Assembly (NCBI GenBank): GCA_017849315.1
Contig: JAFIHQ010000127.1
Span: 1 to 5,914, forward strand
Source: Treponema sp.
GTDB taxonomy: Bacteria; Spirochaetota; Spirochaetia; Treponematales; Rectinemataceae
Direction: 5' to 3'
DNA: 5,914 nucleotides
The notes beneath the pieces are model-generated. The model was not told where the DNA came from and did no database searches. It saw only the letters and a program-made list of their open reading frames with translations. Position 1 is the stretch's first letter; every line of letters starts with the position of its first letter. Made by a program: the position numbers and the translations under genes. This document shows, piece after piece, positions 1 to 5,914 of this stretch.

Positions 1-1
1 A

Positions 2-1144
2 CTTGCGAGTGGCAACCTGGGCGTTTGTGGTGGTTCGTCCGGCTCGCTAAACAATCGTCTTCCTGCACCACGCATAAAGACACTGAGTCCGGGCAGGAAA
101 AACACTGGTCCAAAGATACCGATAGTCCGTTGGCCGGACGCTGTGTTGCGCGGCGAGCCAGAGTATCCTTCGACAATTCGTTTCATCTACTCGGCAGGCG
201 GCAATCTGCTCAACCAGGGCGCCGATGCTCAAAAGAGCATTGCAGCCTTTAGTAAGGTGGACTTTATCGTTTGTCACGAGATGTTCATGACTCCCACCGC
301 CCGCTTTAGCGATGTCATCTTGCCGGTCGCCTCGCCTTTACAGAAGGAGGACATAGGCATTCCGTGGGCAGGGAATTACTTATTGTATAAGTCAAAGATC
401 TTGCCGTATACCGGAATGGAACGCTCCGATTATGACATTTTTTGTGATCTTGCAAGCAAACTTGGGCTTGAAAATTTGTTTACCGAAGGCCGAACCGAAA
501 GTGAATGGGTCGACTACTTTATTGCCAATTCTTGCATAGCAGACAGCCAAGAGTTCAAGCGCACCGGAATTTTTAAGTCGTCACCACAAGCTAACACACG
601 CATCTCGGACTTTTCTGAAGATCCACAGAAGTCTCCTTTGGCTACGGCCTCAGGAAAATTCGAACTTGAAGGGCCACACCACAGCGCTTTCACTTCAAAC
701 GAGGTGAACCAACTTCTTCTTATAACACCTAAAGTTGCATTTAGAGTACATTCTCAGGGCGGTGATTATCCGCATTCATGCCATACGAACACCCTGATCA
801 TCAATCCGGCGACAGCCAAATCTTATGGCCTTTTTGATGGAGAACTGGCCATAGTGCGCAGTTCGACAGGGGAAATGTGTATTCCAGTCAAATTCGATGC
901 ATCAATACGGGAAGGAGTGGTGTCTGCAGCAGAGGGGACTTGGCTTTTTGCGTCGGAGTTTTCACTTCCACAACGCACGTTGAGGGCCGAAGAGGCTACC
1001 TCCACTGGGCTTATGGTCGAGGAAATCTTCAATTCAGGCTCTGCTAACTTGTTAACAGCCACGGACGGCACTACGGAAAGTCACGCTTGCATAATGGAAG
1101 GGATTCCTGTCACCATAGCAAAGTTCCAACCACAGTCAAATTGA
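2..1144 (+). CDS. DmsA-like molybdopterin oxidoreductase, C-terminal part (5' end outside window)
   Basis: This is the C-terminal 380 residues of a DMSO reductase-family catalytic subunit, which binds a bis-molybdopterin guanine dinucleotide cofactor and reduces or oxidises small substrates in anaerobic respiration. The frame is open from position 2, and the residues before the first possible internal start (GTG at 143) already match the family (SGNLGVCGG, residues 3-11 of the visible part), so the true start is upstream. Visible landmarks are YSAGGN (63-68), ARFSDVILP (100-108), FTEGRTESEW (160-169), SGKFELEG (217-224), RVHS (248-251), the molydop-binding domain INPATAKSYGLFDGE (267-281), and a closing NLLTATDG (349-356). 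The order and wording resemble E. coli DmsA. The linker between SGKFELEG and RVHS looks shorter than in DmsA. The Fe-S and Mo-ligand regions are off the window, so the substrate cannot be inferred. It ends at TGA 1142-1144, convergent with the next gene. The family call is firm; the DmsA subgroup is less so. Confidence 0.9.
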   Translation, partial: LASGNLGVCGGSSGSLNNRLPAPRIKTLSPGRKNTGPKIPIVRWPDAVLRGEPEYPSTIRFIYSAGGNLLNQGADAQKSIAAFSKVDFIVCHEMFMTPTARFSDVILPVASPLQKEDIGIPWAGNYLLYKSKILPYTGMERSDYDIFCDLASKLGLENLFTEGRTESEWVDYFIANSCIADSQEFKRTGIFKSSPQANTRISDFSEDPQKSPLATASGKFELEGPHHSAFTSNEVNQLLLITPKVAFRVHSQGGDYPHSCHTNTLIINPATAKSYGLFDGELAIVRSSTGEMCIPVKFDASIREGVVSAAEGTWLFASEFSLPQRTLRAEEATSTGLMVEEIFNSGSANLLTATDGTTESHACIMEGIPVTIAKFQPQSN

Positions 1145-1202
1145 TTCATTTATGTTCATAGACGTGCGATAAAAGGTTGGAGGTTATATACGGCGTAAGG
1201 TC

Positions 1203-2798
1203 TTAGGGCTGCCCCTGGGACTCTCCTGGCACCCATTTGCCGCAAGACAACACGAGTCCATAGGTTTTCCCTAACAAGCTTACGAGCCCTTGGTGAAGGT
1301 TCTGAGCGACATTGCGGAGCGCGACCGGGAGGCGCTCATCGTCAAGCCCTACGCCGCTAGTGAGCAGGGTGTCGATCAGCAGTTTTGCTGCAAGGAATCG
1401 TTCGTTTTTATCCACCGCGAACGCGAGACACGAAGGCAAACAGCCCAGCACTTCCCATGTCACCTGTTCGGCTTGGGAGTATCGGCCCGCGTCCTTGTCC
1501 TGATCGGTAAAACGCACCGGCAATTTGCGGCTGAGTTCTTCAAGGTTCTCGACAAGGTAGGAAAGGTCGAAAAGGCCCACAGCGCAGTTAAAGAGTATCG
1601 TGTTGCCTTCCTTTTCCAGCCTTAAGACTTCTTCGAAACTGATAGCAGGGCCAATGTCCGCAATTGTGTAGCCCCCGTTATCGGTGCGTACGAGAACACC
1701 ACCTTTTATGTCCATGGGCGTACGCACACTGAATTCAAAAGCAGCTGGTTTTCCCGAGAGAGCAAGGAGCGCCAACTCAAGAGGGTCGGGCGTGTATGCA
1801 ATATTATCCACATTGCCTAGGTAAACAAACCTTGTACCGTGCGCATAGAGGTCTTTGAAGACGTCCGACAGAACGTGGAAACACTGTCCATGACCGCCAG
1901 GAAGCGCAAGGCTTGAGTTTTCTTTTCCGTAGGCATGGTCAAAGATCCTCTTAGGCCGCCCTTCACTGGAATGAGTATAGGCTGCAATCATGTTTTGGAC
2001 GCCGGTACGCCATAGTGCGGACTCGATACCGAGTTCTTGCGACAACGGCTTTAGAAGCGGGTCCTGTGCCATGGCCTTATACGCCTCCAAAAGCTGAGTG
2101 TTGTTGCCTGCGCTTGTCATTTGGAACAGGGGCATGAACTCAGCCGTCGCTCGAAGAGCTGCTTCTACAGCTGGATCTTTTTGCCCAAGGGCCTTGAGTC
2201 TGGCAAATTGCTCCAAACGGGCCCGCATCTTGAGCTCCAAAAAACTTGCACCAAGCGAGCCGTCGGGGTTGATGTACGCTGGCGTTAGCCCTTTGGGTTG
2301 GTCTTTGCATGCTAGGGCCATTTTTTCAAACTTTGGCTTCAAAACGGCAAAGGCATCTTCGCCCAAGGCAAGATTCTTCTTGGTGTCTGCATAACTGGTC
2401 GCAGAACCTCCATTGAGAACCCCGTAGCCAGTGATTGGCAAGAGAGCCGAACCGATCTTTTCGAGCTCAAAGGCCGTAAATCCTATCGTTTGGTCCCCCG
2501 TTTGAGTTGTCTTTTGGGGCAGGTCTAGACCGAACCTGGCAAGATTGGCCCTTGCTTCGTCTTCGGGCATCCAAAAAAGCACTGCGTCCTTTTGTTGTCG
2601 CCTACGGACATCCACGACAGTTTGACCATCTATGGCAGGGACACCTGAGGCTCTCACCTGTTCTACATTGTCATAGAAGCCCGCATTGTAGTCATTGAGA
2701 ATTTTTAGAGTCAGATCTATATCGATACTCTTGTGCTCCATATCTTCTTTGAGTGCGTCCGGAAGATCTCCGAAATTTGTCCGTTTATCTTCATTCAT
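1203..2798 (-). CDS. UTP--glucose-1-phosphate uridylyltransferase, eukaryotic-type UDPGP family
   Basis: The predicted enzyme makes UDP-glucose and pyrophosphate from UTP and glucose 1-phosphate in the cytoplasm. With the ATG at 2798 it has 531 residues, near the usual UDPGP-family length (about 470-510) but longer. Family motifs in order are: the nucleotide loop LNGGSATSYADTKK (128-141), PKG (168-170) followed by GSLGASFLELKMR (180-192), TSAGNNTQLLEAY (228-240), the PGGHG loop (300-304, equivalent to PPGHG), FVYLGNVDNIAYTPDP (324-339, equivalent to the NxDN region), TPMDIKGGVL (360-369), and NTILFNCAVGLFDL (399-412). It is unrelated to bacterial GalU, so that symbol is not used. The start is uncertain: TTG at 2816 adds six residues, and ATG at 2741 removes nineteen and has a weak AAGAAG upstream; none has a clear ribosome site. 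A related UDP-sugar or UDP-HexNAc pyrophosphorylase activity is possible. The nearby phosphohexomutase would supply its substrate. Confidence 0.85.
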   Translation of the reverse strand: MNEDKRTNFGDLPDALKEDMEHKSIDIDLTLKILNDYNAGFYDNVEQVRASGVPAIDGQTVVDVRRRQQKDAVLFWMPEDEARANLARFGLDLPQKTTQTGDQTIGFTAFELEKIGSALLPITGYGVLNGGSATSYADTKKNLALGEDAFAVLKPKFEKMALACKDQPKGLTPAYINPDGSLGASFLELKMRARLEQFARLKALGQKDPAVEAALRATAEFMPLFQMTSAGNNTQLLEAYKAMAQDPLLKPLSQELGIESALWRTGVQNMIAAYTHSSEGRPKRIFDHAYGKENSSLALPGGHGQCFHVLSDVFKDLYAHGTRFVYLGNVDNIAYTPDPLELALLALSGKPAAFEFSVRTPMDIKGGVLVRTDNGGYTIADIGPAISFEEVLRLEKEGNTILFNCAVGLFDLSYLVENLEELSRKLPVRFTDQDKDAGRYSQAEQVTWEVLGCLPSCLAFAVDKNERFLAAKLLIDTLLTSGVGLDDERLPVALRNVAQNLHQGLVSLLGKTYGLVLSCGKWVPGESQGQP

Positions 2799-2826
2799 GG
2801 GAGAAGTGTAGCCCAAGGTGCGTCGT

Positions 2827-2870
2827 CAGGTGAAGAGGCGGGCCAGAACAGGTGAAGGGGCGGGCCTCAA
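2827..2870. repeat. Two tandem 22-bp direct repeat units in the peptidase/uridylyltransferase gap
   Basis: Units at 2827-2848 and 2849-2870 agree at 19 of 22 bases. The 18-base core caggtgaagaggcgggcc (2827-2844) recurs at 2849-2866 with one A-to-G change. The units are adjacent, so the period is exactly 22 bp, close to two helical turns. They lie just upstream of the uridylyltransferase start as read on the minus strand, and downstream of the M23 stop. They are GC-rich compared with the flanking DNA and form no hairpin. They could be a binding site for a dimeric regulator, a chance slippage duplication, or the remnant of a longer repeat; the sequence does not decide. Confidence 0.7.
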
Positions 2871-2901
2871 GATAAAGAACCAGGAAGCCCAGTGAACCGT
2901 G

Positions 2902-4029
2902 TCAGAAGATTATGGCTGCTATGTCCCTGTTCCGCAGGAATTGTGCATGTGCGGCATCGTAGATTTCCACGTGTACGTGCCCTCCGTGCCCAGCTCTTGC
3001 TGCATTTGCGCCTGTATTGCCTCCGTGCCCGATAGGTTGACCTGCTTTGATTACATTTCCTGTCTCTACTAGGACATCATGGAGGTGGAAATAGGAGTAA
3101 TACCGTTTTTCTGAAGGCGAGAATACAATAACACCGTTGCCAGCTTTAGGCGTTATCCCACCGGCTTTGTAACTCTTGAGTTCTTCTCCGCCACGCCACG
3201 ACGAATCAGCTGCTATAACGATACCATCTGAAACTGAAAAAACAGTCGGCCCAAGCTCCTTGCCGCCGTTCAAAGGTAGGGTACGAACACTGTTGAAGAA
3301 TATGTCCAAGGCATAGGTGTGAGAATAATCGTAGTCGGCCTCCCGGGGGCGGCTTGAAAGGCCAGGCAAGGTGACCCCACCTTGATATTTTACTGCTTCC
3401 TTCGATGTCTGCCAGGGAACGAGGGTTCTGCCTTGTCTGCTAAAGACCTGGTAGACGGCACTATAAATGGCTTCGAATTGAGTACGCAGTGGCCTAAATT
3501 CCGGTACTAAAGCCGCGATTTCCGCGTAGTAACTCCCTGAGCTATTCCCGTCGGAAGCGCTTTCGAGGTAGTCGTCAACATCGCGGTCACGTGCGAGCAT
3601 GGCTAGAACTTCCATGGCTGAAGGGAACACCGCGGCCACAAGTTTTTCCGGAGTGGAAGACGTATGGATCGCATGTCGAGCGAGTAATAAACCGATATCA
3701 AAAAGTTTGGCGTAATCCATGCGGGCAATCGTCTCTATGTTAAGTTGTTCAACAAGGAAATGGGGGCTTGCATAGGCTACAACTGGAAGGGCGGTGCTGG
3801 TTGCGCTGCGCTCTTGTACTACTGCCGAAGCATTGTCCACAACCTTCCCTTCGACAATCTTAGCACTAAGGCTCTGGTTCAGTACTGGCGCCTTATTCCC
3901 AAGGAAAGTAGCAAAAAAAACCAAACAGAGAAGCGTACACAAGACCAGCACAGTTCTTTGCTCCTGTCTAAATGGGCGGTGTGGTTTTCCGTTTACGGTT
4001 CTTGGTGTTTCAGACTTTTTGTTGGTCAT
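2902..4029 (-). CDS. Membrane-anchored M23 (LytM/lysostaphin-type) metallopeptidase
   Basis: This is a predicted zinc endopeptidase of 375 residues that would cut peptidoglycan cross-links outside the inner membrane. Residues 1-26 are basic and polar, and 27-43 form one hydrophobic segment (VLVLCTLLCLVFFATFL), a signal anchor. Residues 44-230 match no domain I recognise. The M23 core runs from about 231 to 356: H237 and D242 (HTYALD), TVFSVSDGIV (262-271), YSYFHLHDVL (311-320), V..G.VI.AGQPIG (321-334), and H351-V-H353 in GHVHVEIYD. The first motif is H-x4-D where the classic form is H-x3-D. I chose ATG 4029 because it overlaps the preceding exonuclease stop as ATGA; the frame is open further upstream to 4242, but that stretch lies inside the exonuclease gene and reads as low-quality basic sequence. 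There is no clear Shine-Dalgarno, so translation is probably coupled. All expected metal and catalytic histidines are present, so an active enzyme is likely. Confidence 0.87.
   Translation of the reverse strand: MTNKKSETPRTVNGKPHRPFRQEQRTVLVLCTLLCLVFFATFLGNKAPVLNQSLSAKIVEGKVVDNASAVVQERSATSTALPVVAYASPHFLVEQLNIETIARMDYAKLFDIGLLLARHAIHTSSTPEKLVAAVFPSAMEVLAMLARDRDVDDYLESASDGNSSGSYYAEIAALVPEFRPLRTQFEAIYSAVYQVFSRQGRTLVPWQTSKEAVKYQGGVTLPGLSSRPREADYDYSHTYALDIFFNSVRTLPLNGGKELGPTVFSVSDGIVIAADSSWRGGEELKSYKAGGITPKAGNGVIVFSPSEKRYYSYFHLHDVLVETGNVIKAGQPIGHGGNTGANAARAGHGGHVHVEIYDAAHAQFLRNRDIAAIIF
4026..4029 (-). other. ATGA stop/start overlap coupling exonuclease and peptidase translation
   Basis: On the minus strand the peptidase ATG (4029-4027) shares two bases with the exonuclease TGA (4028-4026). 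The 20 bases before the ATG contain no Shine-Dalgarno-like purine run, which suggests that terminating ribosomes re-initiate here. This fixes the peptidase start and indicates one transcript. Confidence 0.8.
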
Positions 4030-4700
4030 TTTTGAGAATCTTGTTGTAAATCTCTTGATACTGAAAGCGCTCTTGCGCACCTTGCGAAAAGCTGCATACA
4101 AGTCTTGGCGTCGTCCAGGGCGCGATGCCCGTTTCCGGAAGGTATGCCCAAGACGTAGGCCGCCTTTCCCAGATTGTAGGAGTGTAAATTGGGGTATGCA
4201 AGCCTGGTAAGCTCGAGTGTATCGATTACTCGAGCCACACAAAAGGGAGCGGAAAGCCTGGTAAACTCATTTTGCAGGAAAGAAGCATCAAACGGCGCGT
4301 TGTGGGCAACAAGAATCCTATCGCGCAGATAGGATGCCACCGCTTCCTTTATCTCGGCAAAGCGCGGGGCCGAGGACACATCCAGATCTGTTATTCCATG
4401 GATTGCGCCTGCGGCATCGGGAATTGCCATCTCCGGATTTACAAGAGAAACCCACGCCTCTTTTTGTACGAGCGCGGCATCTCTATCAAAGCCAAAGACG
4501 ACAATTCCAATTTCTACAATACGGTCTCTAGCAGGGTCGAGCCCTGTAGTCTCCACGTCTAGGGCACAGTATTCCTGGCTTTCCCAGTCTGGCGGCAAGA
4601 AACTTTCCATAAACGAATCTTCCGCCACAGATCTTGAATCAGCCTGAGGGTTAGCACTTAACACGCGCGACCACAGTGGCTCTCCGCCGGAACGTGTCAT
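4026..4700 (-). CDS. DEDDh-family 3'-5' exonuclease (DnaQ/Pol III epsilon-like)
   Basis: This is a 224-residue predicted 3'-5' exonuclease of the RNase T/DnaQ superfamily, cytoplasmic and dependent on two metal ions. All three Exo motifs are intact: Exo I is YCALDVETTGLDP (44-56) with D48 and E50; Exo II is LVAHNAPFDASFL (130-142) with D138; Exo III is GHRALDDA (191-198) with H192 and D197. It has no helicase, polymerase or BRCT part, so it is a stand-alone exonuclease. It could be the proofreading subunit or a general repair/RNA-processing exonuclease; sequence alone does not separate these. The start at ATG 4700 lies 5 bp after the mutase stop and gives an extra 30-residue polar N-terminus. 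ATG 4610 (residue 31) begins closer to the domain and has GGAAGA upstream, so it is a serious alternative. The gene sits inside an operon of sugar-nucleotide and wall enzymes with no evident functional link. Confidence 0.9.
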   Translation of the reverse strand: MTRSGGEPLWSRVLSANPQADSRSVAEDSFMESFLPPDWESQEYCALDVETTGLDPARDRIVEIGIVVFGFDRDAALVQKEAWVSLVNPEMAIPDAAGAIHGITDLDVSSAPRFAEIKEAVASYLRDRILVAHNAPFDASFLQNEFTRLSAPFCVARVIDTLELTRLAYPNLHSYNLGKAAYVLGIPSGNGHRALDDAKTCMQLFARCARALSVSRDLQQDSQK

Positions 4701-4705
4701 GATTC

Positions 4706-5914
4706 TTACCCTAACACCTTCTTGATATCTGCCATTATCGCTTCAATTTTTGATGAACTTGCCTTTCTTGCATTCTCCAAGTCCCCATTTTTGACTTCAG
4801 TCCTGGACAGGATATAGTACTTGATTTTGGGCTCTGTCCCAGATGGCCGAACCGTTACAAGGGTACCATCCGCAAGTCGCCACTGCAGGACATCGCTTTC
4901 TGGAAGATCCAATTTCGTCTTGTCTGAACCGTCTGCATTCCAACTGAAACCAGTCTTAATGTCGCGGATAGAGACCACAGGCACACCACCAAATGCTTTT
5001 GGCTGATTTTCCCGGTAACCCTGCATTATGCCGCTCATAATCTCCATGCCTGTCGGCCCTTCAAAATACTTGTTCAATCCTTTTTCTTCGTAGAAACCGA
5101 ATTCGCGGTACAGATCTTCTAGCCTGTCCAGGAGACTTTTCCCCTGAGAGCGCCAATACAGGGTCATCTCGGCAGTGAGCGCGGCGGCGGAGATGCCGTC
5201 TTTGTCCCGCACCTCTGTTTCAATCAGATGCCCATAACTCTCTTCCGTACCATAAACAAAGGTCTTGCCCTCTTTTTCAAAGCACCTCATCACGTCAGCG
5301 ATCCATTTGAAACCCGTAAGGCATTCTACACACTCAACTCCATGCTTCTTTGCTATGGCAACTTGGAGATCGGTAGTCACGATGCTCTTGATACAGGCAG
5401 GCCGTGGCGGCATTTTTTTGAGTTCTTCCAAAGAAAGCAGAATATAGTCCAAATGAAGAGCGCCAAGCTGGTTTCCGGTGACAAGGACAAAGTCTCCATT
5501 CTTGTCCGGTACGGCAATGCCAAGCCTGTCGGCATCGGGGTCAGTGGCCATTACGACATCGGCCTTCTCTTTCTTGCCGAGCTCGATTGCCAGTTTTAGG
5601 GCCGCTGGTTCTTCAGGGTTGGGGTATGAAACTGTCGGAAATTCACCGTTTGGTTCTCTTTGCTCGGGTACAGTCTTGACCTGTAATCCGAGCTCACCCA
5701 TGATGCGCTCAAAGAGGGCGGCACCTGTTCCGTGAAGCGGTGTATAGACGATTTTTGCGGCTGAACTCGTCTCTTTTATGAGTTCTGGCCTAAAGAGGTG
5801 CGATTTGACCATACGAACATATGCGTCATCCAGTTCTGTCCCCAGTATGACTAACAGCCCTTTCTCCTTGGCCTCTTGTTCATCCATGAGTTTTGGAACT
5901 TTTACCACCGCCAC
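4706..5914 (-). CDS. Phosphoglucomutase/phosphomannomutase, PgcA/PGM2-type, missing N-terminus at window edge
   Basis: This is an alpha-D-phosphohexomutase that interconverts glucose (or mannose) 6- and 1-phosphates through a phosphoserine, in the cytoplasm. The visible 402 residues cover domains 2-4. They show YTPLHGTG (58-64), the metal loop DPDADR (125-130) with three aspartates, the TGNQ segment (146-149), LTGFKWIAD (199-207), the sugar-binding loop GTEESYG (222-228), and the phosphate-binding loop RPSGTEPK (356-363) near the C-terminus. Members of this subfamily run about 570-600 residues, so roughly 180, including the catalytic serine loop, lie beyond the right edge. The GTG at the very edge (5914-5912) is an internal valine, not a start. 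The stop is TAA 4708-4706, followed 5 bp later by the exonuclease ATG, so the two are co-transcribed. The choice of glucose versus mannose cannot be settled here, but the downstream uridylyltransferase favours glucose. Confidence 0.93.
   Translation of the reverse strand: MAVVKVPKLMDEQEAKEKGLLVILGTELDDAYVRMVKSHLFRPELIKETSSAAKIVYTPLHGTGAALFERIMGELGLQVKTVPEQREPNGEFPTVSYPNPEEPAALKLAIELGKKEKADVVMATDPDADRLGIAVPDKNGDFVLVTGNQLGALHLDYILLSLEELKKMPPRPACIKSIVTTDLQVAIAKKHGVECVECLTGFKWIADVMRCFEKEGKTFVYGTEESYGHLIETEVRDKDGISAAALTAEMTLYWRSQGKSLLDRLEDLYREFGFYEEKGLNKYFEGPTGMEIMSGIMQGYRENQPKAFGGVPVVSIRDIKTGFSWNADGSDKTKLDLPESDVLQWRLADGTLVTVRPSGTEPKIKYYILSRTEVKNGDLENARKASSSKIEAIMADIKKVLG

Noticed and set aside
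143..145. GTG as the start of the molybdoenzyme gene
   Set aside because: Family-like sequence continues in frame to position 2, so this codon is an internal valine of a gene cut by the window edge.
1145..1216. Bidirectional terminator between the convergent genes
   Set aside because: The 58-bp gap has no stable stem followed by a T-run on either strand. The only small palindrome (AGGG-CTG-CCC near 1205-1214) has a four-base stem and sits over the stop and last codons of the uridylyltransferase.
2871..2901. Promoter for the uridylyltransferase (TTCACT ... TTATCT on the minus strand)
   Set aside because: The boxes are poor matches and about 15 bp apart. This is too weak to call without transcription-start data.
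3794..4210. Plus-strand open frame of 138 codons
   Set aside because: It lies antisense to the peptidase and exonuclease genes, is rich in Arg, Ser and Cys without any domain, and has no independent support. The same reasoning removes the open frames at 1290-1625, 2098-2394 and 5228-5599 (+) and 823-1071 (-).
4030..4242. Longer M23 reading starting at 4242 (71 extra residues)
   Set aside because: The whole extension overlaps the exonuclease coding region, including its Exo III motif, and is basic and domain-free. It would also bury the signal anchor, while the ATGA overlap gives a natural start at 4029.
4706..5914. Mutase starting inside the window at 5914
   Set aside because: The catalytic serine loop and first domain are missing, and the edge GTG continues a family-like stretch, so the gene is simply truncated by the window.

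Overview
The window holds five protein-coding genes and no RNA genes, mobile elements or CRISPR arrays that I can see. It looks like an ordinary, densely packed bacterial chromosome of moderate GC. Two genes are cut by the window edges. The combination of a eukaryotic-type (UDPGP family) UTP-glucose-1-phosphate uridylyltransferase of an unusual, insertion-bearing form with a long PgcA/PGM2-type phosphohexomutase reminds me of spirochaetes (Treponema/Spirochaeta relatives). This is recall-based inference with moderate to low certainty, because no ribosomal or other marker gene is present.

Layout. Positions 2-1144 (+) carry the C-terminal 380 residues of a DmsA-like molybdopterin oxidoreductase whose start lies left of the window. 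After a 58-bp convergent gap comes a run of four minus-strand genes. Read in the direction of transcription, from high to low coordinates, they are: a phosphoglucomutase/phosphomannomutase lacking its N-terminus (5914-4706), a DEDDh 3'-5' exonuclease of the DnaQ/epsilon type (4700-4026), a membrane-anchored M23 metallopeptidase (4029-2902), and the uridylyltransferase (2798-1203). The first three are almost certainly co-transcribed: the mutase and exonuclease are 5 bp apart, and the exonuclease and peptidase overlap by an ATGA. The uridylyltransferase follows after about 100 bp containing two tandem 22-bp repeat units, so it may be in the same operon or may have its own start signal.

How the genes fit together. 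The mutase interconverts hexose 6-phosphate and hexose 1-phosphate, and the uridylyltransferase turns glucose 1-phosphate plus UTP into UDP-glucose. The two ends of the minus-strand run are therefore consecutive steps of UDP-sugar supply, probably for envelope polysaccharide or glycolipid. The M23 enzyme between them would act on the cell wall. The exonuclease has no obvious link to this theme. The molybdoenzyme is separate, in anaerobic respiration or redox metabolism.

The points most worth a second look are the roughly 27-residue insertion in the nucleotide-binding loop of the uridylyltransferase, the H-x4-D metal motif and large uncharacterised region of the M23 protein, and the 22-bp tandem repeat before the uridylyltransferase. 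I found no convincing evidence of a new multi-gene system.
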